A stretch of 64,000 bases of DNA from Paenibacillus chibensis. Lineage in GTDB: Bacteria > Bacillota > Bacilli > Paenibacillales > Paenibacillaceae. The translations under genes were made by a program, and so were the position numbers. Below the pieces are notes generated by a model. The model was not told the origin of the DNA, searched no databases, and worked only from the letters and a program-made list of their open reading frames with translations. Position 1 is the stretch's first letter. The number at the start of each line of letters is the position of its first letter. The stretch lies in NCBI RefSeq assembly GCF_004001045.1, contig NZ_BIMK01000005.1:245861-309860 (forward strand). The letters run 5' to 3'. Positions 18,964-30,500 of the stretch are shown here, one piece after another.

Positions 18964-19104
18964 AGGCGAATAGGAAGAGACGAAGGGGAATTTTGGAACT
19001 GAAGGAGCGATAGCGACCGCCTTTGTCTCCGGATTTCAACCGCAATGGCGGTATGAATAAAAGAAATCTGGAGACAACAGCGGCCGGAAGTCCAAATATT
19101 CGCC
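18964..19104. repeat. Dispersed palindromic repeat, copy 1
   Basis: A 141-bp imperfect inverted repeat between argB and argD. The outer arms are GGCGAATA (18964-18971) and TATTCGCC (19097-19104). Middle arms are TTTTGGAACT and AAGTCCAAA. Inner arms are GTCTCCGGATTTC and GAAATCTGGAGAC (one mismatch). It shares the core order CTGAAG..GCG..CGCCTTTGTC..CGGATTTC..GAAATC..GACAACAGCG..CGGAAG with copy 2 at 36017-36129. No gene is encoded. It could be a non-autonomous mobile element or a structured RNA. Confidence 0.8.
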
Positions 19105-19179
19105 GTAGGCGCTACTTGGAGCCGATGTGAATGATCCGTAACCGATTTTAAAAATAATCCAATGACAGGAGTGATTTAC

Positions 19180-20379
19180 ATGAGTAACGCGGCAGGACAG
19201 TCCAGCTCGCTGTTTCCGACCTATGCAAGATATCCGATCAGCTTGGTCAAAGGCAAAGGCAGCTGGCTGTGGGACGACCAAGGCAACCAATACCTGGATT
19301 TCATGAGCGGCATTGCCGTCACCAACCTGGGGCATGCGCCCGAGAAAGTCACCGCCAAGCTGAAGGCTCAGCTGGATGAGCTGTGGCATGTTTCGAATCT
19401 GTTCCAGATTCCGAACCAGGAGAAGGCAGCTTCGCTGCTGACGGCAAATAGCGGCGCGGATGCCGTGTTCTTCTGCAACAGCGGCGCCGAAGCCAACGAG
19501 GCAGCGATCAAGCTGGCCCGTCGTTACCATCAGAAGATTAAAGGCAGCGGCCGTTTTGAAATCATCACCTTCGTTCAATCCTTCCATGGCCGGACGCTGG
19601 CTACGCTGACGGCAACCGGACAGGATAAGGTAAAAGAAGGCTTCCTGCCGCTGCCAGCCGGCTTCAAGAGCGTACCGCTTCATGATCTGGATGCGCTCAA
19701 AGCAGCTATTACCGATCAAACCGCGGCGATCATGCTGGAGCTGGTTCTGGCCGAAGGCGGCGTGCTGCCGGTGGAAGCGGATTTCGTTCATGCCGTGAAG
19801 GCGCTGTGCGAACAGCATGGCCTACTCCTGATCATTGACGAAGTGCAGACGGGCATGGGGCGTACGGGCAAATTGTTCGCTCATGAGCATTACGGCATTC
19901 AGCCGGATATTTTCACCTTGGCGAAAGGTATCGCAAGCGGCTTCCCGACGGGGGCTATGCTCGGCAAAGCCTTCCTGCGGGACGCATTCAGCGCAGGCAG
20001 CCACGGCTCCACCTTTGGCGGAACGCCGATTGCTACGGCCGCGATCATCGCAACCATCGAAACGATGCTGGAGGATCAGCTTCCGCAGCGTGCCGCCGAC
20101 ATGGGGGCGTACCTGAAGGAGCAGCTGACGGAGAAGCTCAGCGGCAATCCGCATGTCAAGGCCATCCGCGGTCTCGGACTCCTGATCGGCATCGAATGCG
20201 CCGAGCCGGTAAACGAGCTGATTCTCGAAGCCCAGAAGCGCGGCCTGCTCTTCATCAGCGCGGGGCCGAACGTCATTCGGCTGCTGCCGAACCTGTATGT
20301 AACGAAAGAAGAAATCGATCAAGCGGTCAGCATCATCGCCGCCGTGATCCATGACTATACAGCGGTAAAAAAAGACTAA
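19180..20379 (+). CDS. argD: Acetylornithine aminotransferase
   Basis: PLP-dependent transamination of N-acetylglutamate semialdehyde. 399 residues from the ATG at 19180, with AGGAGTG 6 bp upstream; an ATG at 19162 precedes that SD and is unlikely. Class III aminotransferase motifs: FCNSGAEANEAAIKLAR, LLIIDEVQTGMGRTGKLFA, and the PLP Lys in TLAKGIASGFPTGAML. It follows the palindromic repeat, so argC-J-B and argD-F-G-H are separated by about 250 bp that the operon transcript must cross. Confidence 0.96.
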   Translation: MSNAAGQSSSLFPTYARYPISLVKGKGSWLWDDQGNQYLDFMSGIAVTNLGHAPEKVTAKLKAQLDELWHVSNLFQIPNQEKAASLLTANSGADAVFFCNSGAEANEAAIKLARRYHQKIKGSGRFEIITFVQSFHGRTLATLTATGQDKVKEGFLPLPAGFKSVPLHDLDALKAAITDQTAAIMLELVLAEGGVLPVEADFVHAVKALCEQHGLLLIIDEVQTGMGRTGKLFAHEHYGIQPDIFTLAKGIASGFPTGAMLGKAFLRDAFSAGSHGSTFGGTPIATAAIIATIETMLEDQLPQRAADMGAYLKEQLTEKLSGNPHVKAIRGLGLLIGIECAEPVNELILEAQKRGLLFISAGPNVIRLLPNLYVTKEEIDQAVSIIAAVIHDYTAVKKD

Positions 20380-20436
20380 CCGATAAACAGAGATCGAGCG
20401 CTTCTATTGGTTTCATCTCACAAAGGAGGAACACCC

Positions 20437-21390
20437 ATGACTCAAGCAGAACAGCTGCAGGTGAACTTGAAAGGCCGGGACCTGCTGGAACTGGACGATT
20501 ACACCACCGAAGAGATTCAGTACCTGCTGGATCTCGCCATTGAATTAAAGCGCAAGCAAAAAAACGGCGAAGTGTACCAGCCGCTGAAAGGCAAAACGAT
20601 CGGACTTATTTTTGAAAAATCCTCTACCCGTACGCGGGTTTCCTTTGAGGTCGGGGCGTTCCAGCTCGGCGCGCACGCGCTCTTTTTGAGCAAAAACGAC
20701 ATCCAGCTCGGACGCGGCGAAATCATCAGCGATACGGCGCAGGTGCTTTCCCGTTATCTCGACGGCATCATGATCCGCACGTTTGGTCATCACAATGTCG
20801 AGGACCTCGCGAAATATGCATCCGTACCGGTCATAAACGGCCTCAGCGATTTGGCGCATCCATGCCAGGTGCTGGCTGACTACCAGACGATTCTCGAGCA
20901 AAAAGGCAAACTGAAAGGCCTGAAGCTGGCTTACATCGGCGACGGCAACAACATGGCGCACTCCCTCATGATCGGCGGAGCAAAGCTTGGCGTGCATGTA
21001 TCCATTGCAAGTCCGGAGGGCTATGAACCGGATGCCGAAGTCGTGAAGCAGAGCCGCGAGATCGCGAAGGCGACCGGAGCGGAAATCGTCGTGACCCACA
21101 GCCCGCAGGAAGCCGTGAAAGACGCCGACGCGATCTATACCGACGTCTGGGCGAGCATGGGCTTTGAAGAAGAACAGAAAATCCGCGAGGCCGCATTTAA
21201 AGACTACCAAGTCGACGAAGAGTTGGTGAAGCACGCCAAGAGCGATTACCTCTTCATGCACTGCCTGCCGGCACACCGCGGTGAAGAAGTGAGCGCAGGC
21301 GTGATCGACGGCAAAAACTCCGTCATCTTCGATCAGGCAGAGAACCGCCTGCACGCGCAAAAGGCTTTGATGGCCGCATTGATGGGTTAG
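20437..21390 (+). CDS. argF: Ornithine carbamoyltransferase
   Basis: Makes citrulline from ornithine and carbamoyl phosphate. 317 residues from the ATG at 20437 with AAAGGAGG 7 bp upstream. The carbamoyl-phosphate loop STRTR lies in FEKSSTRTRVSFE, HPCQ in LAHPCQVLADYQT, and the ornithine/Cys motif in HCLPAHRGEEV. An upstream in-frame ATG at 20407 is not needed. Confidence 0.97.
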   Translation: MTQAEQLQVNLKGRDLLELDDYTTEEIQYLLDLAIELKRKQKNGEVYQPLKGKTIGLIFEKSSTRTRVSFEVGAFQLGAHALFLSKNDIQLGRGEIISDTAQVLSRYLDGIMIRTFGHHNVEDLAKYASVPVINGLSDLAHPCQVLADYQTILEQKGKLKGLKLAYIGDGNNMAHSLMIGGAKLGVHVSIASPEGYEPDAEVVKQSREIAKATGAEIVVTHSPQEAVKDADAIYTDVWASMGFEEEQKIREAAFKDYQVDEELVKHAKSDYLFMHCLPAHRGEEVSAGVIDGKNSVIFDQAENRLHAQKALMAALMG

Positions 21391-21487
21391 AGTAGGCTGG
21401 TATTATCGAATGAAACTTTTCAAAACTTCAGCCTCCCGAATGGGATATAATTGAATAACGAAGCGTACAAGGAAAGGAAGTTCAATC

Positions 21488-22720
21488 ATGGCAAAAGAAA
21501 AAATCGTGCTCGCCTACTCCGGCGGGCTGGACACCTCGATCATCCTCAAATGGCTTAAAGAAACCTACGACGCCGAAATCATCGCTTTCACAGCGGATAT
21601 CGGTCAAAAAGAAGAGCTCGACGGCCTCGAGGAAAAGGCGCTGGCAACCGGCGCATCCAAAGTATACATCGACGACCTGCGCGATGAATTCGCAAAGGAC
21701 TTCATCTATCCGATGTTCCAGGCAGGCGCGCTGTATGAAGGTCAGTACCTGCTCGGCACCAGCATCGCACGTCCGCTGATCGCCAAGCGCATGGTGGAGA
21801 TCGCCCGCGCGGAAGGCGCAACCGCGATTGCCCACGGCGCTACCGGCAAAGGTAATGACCAGGTTCGTTTCGAGCTGGGCGTAGCCGCACTTGCACCGGA
21901 TATTAACGTCATCGCGCCTTGGCGCCTGGAAGAGTTCCGCAATGACTTCCCGGGCCGCGCCGAGATGATCGCTTTTGCCGAGAAGCACGGCATCCCGGTT
22001 ACCGCATCCGCTGCCAAGCCGTATTCCATGGACCGCAACCTGCTGCACATCAGCTATGAAAGCGGCGTGCTTGAGGATCCTTGGTTTGACGCAAGCGCAC
22101 CGGAAAACAAAGACATGTTCCTGCTGAGCAACTCTCCTGAGGATGCTCCGGACGAAGCGGAATACCTCGATCTGGAGTTCGTCCAAGGCAACTGCGTGGC
22201 GCTGAACGGCGAACAGCTGAATCCGCTGCAGGTCATGGAGAAGCTGAATGAGCTTGGCGGCAAGCATGGCATCGGACGCGTCGACATGGTGGAGAACCGT
22301 TTTGTCGGCATGAAGAGCCGCGGGGTATATGAAACGCCGGGCGGAACGATTCTGTTCACCGCTCACCGCAAGATGGAATCCATCACGATGGACCGCGAAG
22401 TCATGAACCTGCGTGACAGCCTTATCACCCGCTACAGCACGCTCGTATACAACGGCTTCTGGTTCGCGCCGGAACGTCTGGCTGTGCAAGCGCTGGTCAC
22501 GGAAAGCCAGAAGAACGTATCGGGTACCGTGCGCGTGAAGCTGTACAAAGGCAACATTATCGCTGCAGGCGTGAAGAGTCCGGTCAGCTTGTACAATCCG
22601 GATATCGCGACGATGGAAGCCGATCCGACGCAAGCGTACGATCAAGGGGATGCAACGGGCTTTATCCGCTTGAACGCGCTTCGTCTTAAAGTAAGCACAG
22701 GCGTAGAGCAAAGCAAATAA
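21488..22720 (+). CDS. argG: Argininosuccinate synthase
   Basis: ATP-dependent condensation of citrulline and aspartate. 410 residues. The PP-loop is [30 protein letters not shown] and [20 protein letters not shown] are family motifs. SD AAGGAAAGGAAG before the ATG. A TATAAT at 21446-21451 in the 97-bp gap after argF might be an internal promoter for argGH, but no good -35 goes with it. Confidence 0.97.
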   Translation: MAKEKIVLAYSGGLDTSIILKWLKETYDAEIIAFTADIGQKEELDGLEEKALATGASKVYIDDLRDEFAKDFIYPMFQAGALYEGQYLLGTSIARPLIAKRMVEIARAEGATAIAHGATGKGNDQVRFELGVAALAPDINVIAPWRLEEFRNDFPGRAEMIAFAEKHGIPVTASAAKPYSMDRNLLHISYESGVLEDPWFDASAPENKDMFLLSNSPEDAPDEAEYLDLEFVQGNCVALNGEQLNPLQVMEKLNELGGKHGIGRVDMVENRFVGMKSRGVYETPGGTILFTAHRKMESITMDREVMNLRDSLITRYSTLVYNGFWFAPERLAVQALVTESQKNVSGTVRVKLYKGNIIAAGVKSPVSLYNPDIATMEADPTQAYDQGDATGFIRLNALRLKVSTGVEQSK

Positions 22721-22817
22721 ACATATATGCCGCGGGAGCGGCAGGGCAGCAGCGGCCGTTCCTTTTCCGGGCGAGAAGGGGCGGCCCTCTGCCGTAACAG
22801 AGAGGAGAGAACCTATA

Positions 22818-24221
22818 GTGAGTAAACTGTGGGGAGGGCGCTTCACGAAGCAGACCAACCATTTGGTGGACGAGTATACCGCGTCGATCGGGTTTGACCA
22901 GGCGCTGGCCGAGGAAGACATCCAGGGAAGCCTGGCACATGTGACGATGCTGGGCAAATGCGGGATTTTGCCGCAGGAGGACGTGGAAACGATCAAAGCC
23001 GGTCTGAACAAGGTGCTGGAGAAAATCCACAACAACGAGATCGAGTTCTCGGTATCCGATGAAGACATCCATATGAATGTGGAGAAAAATCTGATCGCCG
23101 AGATCGGCCCGGTCGGAGGCAAGCTGCACACAGGACGCAGCCGCAACGATCAGGTGGCCACTGATATGCACCTGTACCTGCGCAAACGCGTGGTGGAACT
23201 GTCGGGCATGCTGCATGAGCTGCAAAAGGCGCTCGTGGTACAAGCCAGGGATAACCTGGATACGATCGTACCCGGCTACACGCATCTGCAGCGGGCACAG
23301 CCGATTCTGTTTGCCCATCATCTGATGGCTTATGTATCGATGTTCCAGCGCGACATTGAGCGTCTGATGGACAGCTACAAGCGCATCAACGTGCTTCCGC
23401 TGGGCGCAGGCGCGCTGGCCGGAACGACGTTCCCGATCGACCGCCATTTCGTGGCAGAGCAGCTGCAGTTCGACCGCGTGTATGAGAACAGCCTGGATGC
23501 CGTCAGCGACCGTGACTTTATTCTGGAGTTCCTCTCCCATGCTTCGATCATCATGATGCATCTCTCCCGCCTGTCGGAAGAGCTCGTGCTGTGGAGCAGC
23601 ACAGAGTTCAACTTCATCGAGCTGGACGATGCCTTCTGCACAGGCAGCAGCATTATGCCGCAGAAGAAAAATCCGGACGTGCCGGAGCTGGTTCGCGGCA
23701 AAACGGGCCGTGTCTACGGCAATCTGATGGGTCTGCTGACGGTGCTGAAATCACTGCCGCTGGCGTATAACAAGGATATGCAGGAAGACAAAGAAGGCAT
23801 GTTCGATACGGTTGCAACCCTTGAGGGAGCGCTGCAGCTGTTCGCGCCGATGATCGCCACCATGAAGGTGAACAAAACGCGGATGCGCGAAGCCGTGAAC
23901 AAAGACTTCTCGAACGCGACCGACATTGCCGATTTCCTCGTGGGCAAAGGCCTTCCGTTCCGTCAGGCGCATGAAGTCATCGGGAAAACGGTGCTTTACT
24001 GCATTCAGAACGGCAAATATTTGCTGGATCTGACCCTGGACGAGTTCAAGCAGTTCTCGGAGCTCTTCGACGACGCGATCTATGAAGTGCTGCAGCCGGA
24101 GACCGTAGTGAACGCACGCAACGTATATGGCGGTACGGCTACCGACCAGGTGGCCGATGCGATCAAGCGCAGCGAAGTGCTGATGCGCATGACCGAGCAG
24201 TGGCTGGAAGAGCATCAGTAA
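22818..24221 (+). CDS. argH: Argininosuccinate lyase
   Basis: Splits argininosuccinate to arginine and fumarate, the last step. 467 residues, start GTG with GAGAGGAGAG upstream. The fumarase-superfamily signature [20 protein letters not shown] is intact; [12 protein letters not shown] and [16 protein letters not shown] [13 protein letters not shown] are present. Only carAB is missing from this arginine operon. A strong terminator follows. Confidence 0.97.
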   Translation: MSKLWGGRFTKQTNHLVDEYTASIGFDQALAEEDIQGSLAHVTMLGKCGILPQEDVETIKAGLNKVLEKIHNNEIEFSVSDEDIHMNVEKNLIAEIGPVGGKLHTGRSRNDQVATDMHLYLRKRVVELSGMLHELQKALVVQARDNLDTIVPGYTHLQRAQPILFAHHLMAYVSMFQRDIERLMDSYKRINVLPLGAGALAGTTFPIDRHFVAEQLQFDRVYENSLDAVSDRDFILEFLSHASIIMMHLSRLSEELVLWSSTEFNFIELDDAFCTGSSIMPQKKNPDVPELVRGKTGRVYGNLMGLLTVLKSLPLAYNKDMQEDKEGMFDTVATLEGALQLFAPMIATMKVNKTRMREAVNKDFSNATDIADFLVGKGLPFRQAHEVIGKTVLYCIQNGKYLLDLTLDEFKQFSELFDDAIYEVLQPETVVNARNVYGGTATDQVADAIKRSEVLMRMTEQWLEEHQ

Positions 24222-24265
24222 ACCTTTTGTATAAAATAGTTCATATGTACTATACGATGTAATGT

Positions 24266-24305
24266 AAAGCCGGTACCGGAATCTATGATTCTACCGGCTT
24301 TTTTT
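24266..24305 (+). terminator. Terminator of the arginine operon
   Basis: AAAGCCGGTA (24266-24275) pairs with TACCGGCTTT (24292-24301), followed by more T residues. Confidence 0.93.
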
Positions 24306-24327
24306 GCCGTTTTTCATAGGTTGGGGA

Positions 24328-24357
24328 TTGCTGTCAGAAGCGGACAAAGCATATAAT
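24328..24357 (+). promoter_or_regulatory. Promoter of the pseudopilin operon
   Basis: TTGCTG (24328-24333), 18 bp, TATAAT (24352-24357), about 67 bp before the first pseudopilin start. Confidence 0.6.
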
Positions 24358-24423
24358 GAAATAGTACATATTATCCATTTTTAGCTAGATATATGAAGAT
24401 CACGCGAAGGAGCGTCGGCAGAA

Positions 24424-24978
24424 GTGCTGAAAACCGTCTCGAAGCAGGAAAAAGGTTTTACTTTAGTAGAAGTTCTGGCGGCCATAGTGATCTTTTCCAT
24501 CGTTTCTATAGTTCTTACCTCCTATTTCAGCAATGCGCTATCCTATTCCAAATCCAACCAGAATCAAACCGTCATGATCAACCTGGCGCGAAACGCCCTT
24601 GTGTATATGCAGAAGCAAAATGATGAAGCGTTAAAAGAGTTCTACCATGTCGGGGAGTTCGGCAGAGAACATCCGAAGATCCTCGGAAGTACGGCCGCAT
24701 CGTCTCCGGGCACTTACAGCGGGGCATTGCCGGATACGGATCCCGCGACGCTTGCCGCTGTGCTTCATCCTACGGTGAACAATGTTGCTTATGAGATTGA
24801 TATCGAATATGAGGCGGACTTGCATCAGCAGATGCTGAGCACGGACGATCCGCAAAAGCAGAAGATGAGCCGGAATTTGTTTCCCGTCAAGGTGATCATC
24901 CGCGGAGCGGGCGGGCCGGGCGGCCATCAAGCCGACAGTGTGGTGGAGGGATATATTACGAATGAACAACTTCGTTAA
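24424..24978 (+). CDS. Type IV pilus minor pilin/pseudopilin (PilV-like)
   Basis: 184 residues, start GTG with GAAGGAG upstream. The N-terminus is a class III prepilin signal: short charged leader, then KG^FTLVEVLAAIVIFSIVSI with Glu at +5 after the predicted PilD cleavage site, followed by a hydrophobic helix to about residue 33. The rest is soluble and unassigned. Probably part of a priming tip complex with the next two genes. Confidence 0.85.
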   Translation: MLKTVSKQEKGFTLVEVLAAIVIFSIVSIVLTSYFSNALSYSKSNQNQTVMINLARNALVYMQKQNDEALKEFYHVGEFGREHPKILGSTAASSPGTYSGALPDTDPATLAAVLHPTVNNVAYEIDIEYEADLHQQMLSTDDPQKQKMSRNLFPVKVIIRGAGGPGGHQADSVVEGYITNEQLR

Positions 24979-25528
24979 ACGACTCCGCCGGGAGGAAGGC
25001 TTTACGCTGCTGGAGATGATCGCGACGCTGACGGTGATGTCCCTGGTGCTCGGCCTGGTCTATTCGTTAACCGTCTTCGGGATGCGCAGCTATCATAAAA
25101 TTTCGATTGAAAACTCGCTTCGGGATGAAGCGGATCTGATGATGTCGGCGGTGATCACAGAGCTGTACACGTATGCACCAGACTCCATCGAGCCGCAAAT
25201 AGCGGGAAGCACGACCTCGGTCGTGCTGCGCAAGAGCGGGGTGCAGCCGCATCGCATTCAGATCCGGGACGGCAAGCTGACCATCGAGCCATATCTGGAT
25301 CTGGCAGCGGGCGGAACGGGGGGTGCCGCGGATAGCGTCGTGGAACCGGTGGGAGCGGAAGCGACCCGGAACCTGGATTCCGTGCTTACAGAAAACGCCT
25401 CCTTGACCGTGGACTGCAGCGGGCTTTCGGTATGCCAGAGCGGCACGCTCTCCATAGCCCTCGAACTGGAGCAGAACTACGAGAACCGGCCGTACAAGCT
25501 GCGTATGCAGAGTCGGTTTGGCTTTTAA
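24962..25528 (+). CDS. Type IV pilus minor pilin/pseudopilin (PilW-like)
   Basis: 188 residues from the ATG at 24962, overlapping the previous gene by 17 bp, with GGAGGG upstream. Class III signal RREEG^FTLLEMIATLTVMSLVL with Glu at +5. The soluble part contains a Gly/Ala linker (AAGGTGGAADSVVEPVGAEA), as in other Firmicute PilW-like proteins. Translation is probably coupled to the preceding pseudopilin. Confidence 0.85.
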   Translation: MNNFVKRLRREEGFTLLEMIATLTVMSLVLGLVYSLTVFGMRSYHKISIENSLRDEADLMMSAVITELYTYAPDSIEPQIAGSTTSVVLRKSGVQPHRIQIRDGKLTIEPYLDLAAGGTGGAADSVVEPVGAEATRNLDSVLTENASLTVDCSGLSVCQSGTLSIALELEQNYENRPYKLRMQSRFGF

Positions 25529-25571
25529 ATGGCAGGCCTGCTTGGAATAGCCGAAAGTGGAGGGAATGCAG

Positions 25572-27350
25572 ATGAAGAAAATTCGTTTTCGCGATGAGCG
25601 CGGTTCGGCTCTGGTGCTGGTCCTGTTCATGGTGCTCCTGCTGACGATTCTGGGGACGGCTGTGGCGGCGGCGGCCATCGGCGGGGCCCAGCGTACCCAA
25701 ACCCGCGAAAATGACGTGCAAAGCCTGCATTTGGCGGAAAAATCATTGGATGAAGGCGCGAGCTATATTTTTTCGGAGCTGCAGGGGCAGGTCGTTAATC
25801 CGGAGGATTTGGCGTCAACGATTGCCGGTTACGTGGCGGAATTGCAAGGGGAAATCAGCGCCGGAAAATTAACGCTCGGCTCCGAGCTTGGCAAGGACAA
25901 GGTATCCGGGAAAATTACGAGCATCGTCTTTGATCCCAGCCGGCCGCGCAAAAGCACCGAATATCCGATTACACTGGAGTCCGAAGCCGAAGTGGGCGGA
26001 GTCAAGCGCAAGCTGACCCGGGAGATCATTATCGATACCTATCCGGATTTTCTCCGCTATGCTTTAGGCTCGGAAGGGAATCTGATCCTGAACGGGTCCC
26101 CTGATGTAAAGGGGAATATCTATGCGGGGAATACGCTGCTGCTGTCCAACAGGGCGCTGTATACCCATGGCAACGCGTATGACGTATCGACGCTGTTTCC
26201 GGTGCTGCTTCCTTCCGGGGGAGCTGGTGGAGATGGCGAAGCTCATGTCCAGTCGCTGAAAAAAGTGGAGTGCGTTGACCAGGGCGTCGGCGGATCCCCA
26301 TTTCAGGCCGGGGGCTGCGAGAAGCCCCTCGGATCGGCCTTCGACCCTGCGAAGAGCCTTCGCATCAAGCCGCTGAGCAAATTCGTCAGCATTAATGTTG
26401 TCCAGTCATTTGATGACAAGGTGAAAGAAGCGCTGGGTCCCGTGCCACCGAGCCTGAATGGATCGAATCCAAGCGGGAAATCGCTTGTCGATGGCTATCA
26501 AGACCACTACAAGCAAGACGATCAAGCCCCGTTCCTGCAGCTGGAAATGCCCAAGGAGCCGGAGTATCCCGCAGTGCCGGGAGAGGGCGCATCCAAAGAG
26601 GAGATCGACCAGTACAATAAGCTTATGGATGAGTACAAAGTGAAACTCGAAATTTACAAGGAAGAACTGAATAAGCTTGTGGCGCAGCTGACCGGCTTAA
26701 ACCAATCCGCCATCTTCAGCGGGGATTTAACGGTAGACGGCAGCAAGCTGCAAAGCCTGAACATCAATAAAGCTCCAGGGAGCGGGCAAGCCAACTGGCT
26801 GATCGTCAATGGCAATTTGAATATCGATGCGCGGTCTGCCGGAGATATCCGCATCGCCGGCAACATTCTGGTGACGGGGAATGTCGCGATCAATGGCAGC
26901 GTTCAATTTGATTCCACGGTCTTTACCTTAGGGAAAACCGAAATCGTGGACGCGAGCATCCAGGGCCTGGGCGGCAAAGAGCTGGTGCTGATCGGACAAG
27001 GCCCGATCGAGATCTACAGAGTGGATGCGTTTAAAAATACGGAAGAGCCTACGCTGCTGAACGCATTCTTTTATACGGATGGCCAGGCGGAGCTTTACGG
27101 CGTCGGGTCTGCATTCCACCTCAAGGGCGGGTTTTTCGCCAAGGGCGACTTGACGATCAATGCGGTGCGCGGCCGTGCGGGCGAGCCTTCGGGCGCCTAC
27201 GACCCGCTCAGGTTTGACCAGCAGGTAGGAGAGCAGCAAGCCGCGCGCTTCAGCGTGGAATATAACGGTGATGTGTTCCAGCATCAATATGCCGGCCTGC
27301 CAAGGGTCAGCACCATCAGCGTCAGAGTCGGCAGCCTGAAGCTGGAGTAG
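25572..27350 (+). CDS. PilX-like pilus assembly protein with long surface domain
   Basis: 592 residues from the ATG at 25572 (SD GGAGGG 7 bp upstream; a GTG at 25557 precedes it). N-terminal RDERGSALVLVLFMVLLLTI is a PilX-type membrane segment without the classical +5 Glu cleavage motif. A long domain with bactofilin/beta-helix-like repeats follows (GNLNIDARSAGDIRIAGNIL, GNVAINGSVQFDS, GAFHLKGGFFAKGDLTINA type). A charged spacer rich in Pro, Glu and Lys lies near residues 320-370. The pattern of PilV, PilW and PilX in a row is typical of minor pilin operons. Function of the large domain is not known. Confidence 0.75.
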   Translation: MKKIRFRDERGSALVLVLFMVLLLTILGTAVAAAAIGGAQRTQTRENDVQSLHLAEKSLDEGASYIFSELQGQVVNPEDLASTIAGYVAELQGEISAGKLTLGSELGKDKVSGKITSIVFDPSRPRKSTEYPITLESEAEVGGVKRKLTREIIIDTYPDFLRYALGSEGNLILNGSPDVKGNIYAGNTLLLSNRALYTHGNAYDVSTLFPVLLPSGGAGGDGEAHVQSLKKVECVDQGVGGSPFQAGGCEKPLGSAFDPAKSLRIKPLSKFVSINVVQSFDDKVKEALGPVPPSLNGSNPSGKSLVDGYQDHYKQDDQAPFLQLEMPKEPEYPAVPGEGASKEEIDQYNKLMDEYKVKLEIYKEELNKLVAQLTGLNQSAIFSGDLTVDGSKLQSLNINKAPGSGQANWLIVNGNLNIDARSAGDIRIAGNILVTGNVAINGSVQFDSTVFTLGKTEIVDASIQGLGGKELVLIGQGPIEIYRVDAFKNTEEPTLLNAFFYTDGQAELYGVGSAFHLKGGFFAKGDLTINAVRGRAGEPSGAYDPLRFDQQVGEQQAARFSVEYNGDVFQHQYAGLPRVSTISVRVGSLKLE

Positions 27351-27419
27351 CGCGGCTGAAGGTTCTTGTTCAGAGGCGTTCCGATCGGTACACTCATCAC
27401 CCTAATATAATGAAAAAGA

Positions 27420-27450
27420 AAGGACCGCCGGATCATCCGGCGGTCCTTCT
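27420..27450. terminator. Bidirectional terminator between convergent genes
   Basis: AGGACCGCCGGAT and ATCCGGCGGTCCT form a perfect 13-bp inverted repeat around one C, so the real loop is ATCAT. T-rich sequence follows on the minus strand (CTTTCTTTTTC) and a shorter one on the plus strand. Confidence 0.88.
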
Positions 27451-27557
27451 TCCATAAGATAAGAGTTTATCAATAACCCCGTTCCCCGCCAAGTGCCTGA
27501 ATGGACTTCGTTCGGAGCAAGCCCGGTCATGCAGGGGATTTTTAAGCTGGATGAATA

Positions 27558-30500
27558 TTAGTAACGATCATTGCCGGCCCCGCCGGCTGGCTTTTTCTTC
27601 ACTTCGATGATGATTTCCGCTTTGATGTTCTCATCGTCCATGAACTTTACGCGTACGGTGGATTGCCCCACATGCTTGCCGGTGATGGTACCCGCATTCG
27701 TGCCTCTCGCGATCACCGTAACATTACCTGTGTTGTCGCTGCTCCAAATCAGGCTCTCCTTGATCTGATCCGGCACGACGCCTCCATGGGGCAGCATGGC
27801 CAGCTTGGTGGTGAGATCGAACACATCACCTTCATAGATGGTTAAGCTGTACGGAAGCTGCAGTCCGGTCAGGCTCTGCTTAATCTCCACGGCATGCTCC
27901 GCGACCAATTCGCCGGCCTTAAGCTGAACGATGACCGTACCCTTTTGCTTGCCGGTGACTTTTACGCCGTCCGGTGTCACGTCCAGGGATGCATATTTCC
28001 CGTCATCCGCATTTTTGAACGACCATAGGAGCGGCGGAACGTTCTCGGCATCGGCCGGGTTCAGCACCGGCTTCAGAACGAGCGTTTTGCCGATGATAAC
28101 GGAGGAATCGCCATCGATCCCGATCGACTCCAGCGGGTTGATAATCTTGACTTGAGCGGAAGCGGTGGACTGGACTTTATCGCTTGATCCCGCGAATTCC
28201 GCCGACAGGGTTACCTCGATCGTAACCGTCCCCGCGTTTTTCCCTTTCAGATCCCGGCTCCAACTATCCCCGGTGTCGATGAGCTCAGCCTTTGGATTCG
28301 CACCCACTTCCGTGACCGTCCAGGTCAGCTTGGCATTCTGCAAATACTGCCGGTCGATGATGGCCTGCAGCTTGCCGGTTTCGCCCTTCTTGATTTCCTT
28401 CGGAGCCTTGAGCGTAAGAATCGGATCGACGACCGTAATGGTCGACTTGGAGCTAAGGTTGCTGCCGTCCGTCGAATAAACGGTCACATCCGCGGTGCCC
28501 ACGCTGGCCCCGACCACCTTGCCTTGCTGATCAACCGAAGCGATTTTCGGATCGCTGCTGCTCCAGGTAAACACGAGCGATTTGGGGTCGACGTCTGTAG
28601 GCGTATAGGTAACAGGGATGACAATAGAGGCGCCTTTCAGGATCGTGTAATGATCCTCTATTTTAAGAGTCTCCAGGCGCTTCTTGACGGAGAACGAGAT
28701 CACCGGGAAATCCGCCTTTTTAGATTTCTCGTCAATATCCGTAAACTTCATGGAAGACTTGTTTAACAGGTAGTTCCCTTTTTCTTTGGGAATCAGCGAG
28801 ACGGTGAACCGGACCTGCTTGACGGTCGGAACGTAGCTGCTTCCTACTAGCTGGTAAGGGACGTCCGGGAGCGTTCCTTTGAGCGTATAGCCTGCCGCGA
28901 GGGTGCCGCTTTTGATGATGCTGCCGCTTCCTTCATCGAAGGTGATTCCTGCGACCTCCAGATTTGCAGGAAGCTCCTCGGTAAACTCCAGATTTTTCAC
29001 GATCATTTTCGCTGGATCCTGGGTGCCCAGCTCTTTGGCGATGTTCACAGGCTGCACGGTGTAGTGAATCGGTATTGTTTCCTTCGTGAACAAATCCCTG
29101 CCCTGATATGCCGAATCGAGACCGCGGTCTACCTGCAGGCTGTCTTTAAACTTTTTGACGGTAATGTTGATCGTCTTCGGCTCTGCCTGGGCGCCGTGGA
29201 GGTCGCTCGCCGTGATGACGATTTTCAGCTGCCCTTGATCCTGCACATCCTTTAACGGATTGTCCAAATCCAGTGAAATGGTCGAGCCGGAAAGCACTGT
29301 TTTTTCCTCGCCTATGAAAATTTCCTTGTTATTCTGCAGCATTTTCACCTGGGTTTTAATATTCCGGTCCTTCAGGTCCAGGTCGTTGACGGTGTAGCTG
29401 ACCGGTATTTTTTGATAAGAAGGAATGACTGCGCCCTCCACGGGGCTGATCGGCTTGATGTCCGGCGCATGGTTGGCTCCGATAAAGGCTCGGAACATAG
29501 TGTTGACGAACAGGCGCTGCTCCCAGTCCGGAAAGTTGTTGCTCGTATGTCCGGTTCCGGAATAGGTCACATTGCCTTTGGTATAGGTGTAATAATGATT
29601 CCAGCTGTCGTCGACGTCGCGCTGGGTTGCTGCGTTCGCGTCTGATTTGATGTTGTACCATGGGACCACGGCGGGGTCCTCCAGGTCCAGCGTGAAGTAT
29701 TGGTTATGCGTTGTGGCGATTTGGCCGACGGAGGCCGATTTCCCTTTTTGAGTCAGATCGAACGGAAACTGCGTCAGGAGACCTGTATTCACGTTTTTGG
29801 TCGACGTGCTGGACAAAGGGTTTCCGAATCCCAGGTTGGTCTCCGGAGCGATTTGTCCGGTATCGGCTTGGAAATACTTGACCCAGGCGTTCTGCGAGGT
29901 TGAGCTTTTATAGATCGTGTCATGCGTAAACATGACGCCTTGTCCCGATTCGATGAAGGCATGAACCGCGAGCGCTTGATCGTCCTTTAACGGGCTGCTC
30001 TCGTTGTAGGTGTCTTTGAAGCCGAATACGATCATATCGAATTTGCCGTTTAGCTGCTTATAGTACGCTGAGCTGAAGTCCGAGAAGGATACCGGAGTGA
30101 TTTGGAGCTCGTAATCGCTGCTTTTCAGATAGGAGGCGTCCGTGATTCTCTTCGTCAGATCGCTGCTCGTATCTTTATCCGGCATCACCTGTAGTACTTT
30201 GACCACCGTTTTCTCATCCTGGTACCGGATGGTTCCGCTCACGCTGTCGGTAAGCCCGTTTACATTGTAGAGATCGAGCTTCCAATAGAGCAGCCCGGAG
30301 TAGGCTTTAGGCAGATTGTAGGTGATTTCGTTGCCGGTAGGCTGCGTAATGGTTTTCAGAGCAACCTGGTTGTCGTCCGTATATTTAAGAACTTTATCGA
30401 CGGAAAGCGACAGCTTCGCGGTAACGCTGTTGCCGGACTCGCTCAGGTTTGGGACATTATAAGCGTTGAATTTGAACGTCAGCGTATCTCCCGCCTTATA

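Noticed and set aside
21482..23146. 554-residue antisense frame over argG/argH
   Set aside because: Composition is that of a complementary-strand shadow; argG and argH have full family motifs.
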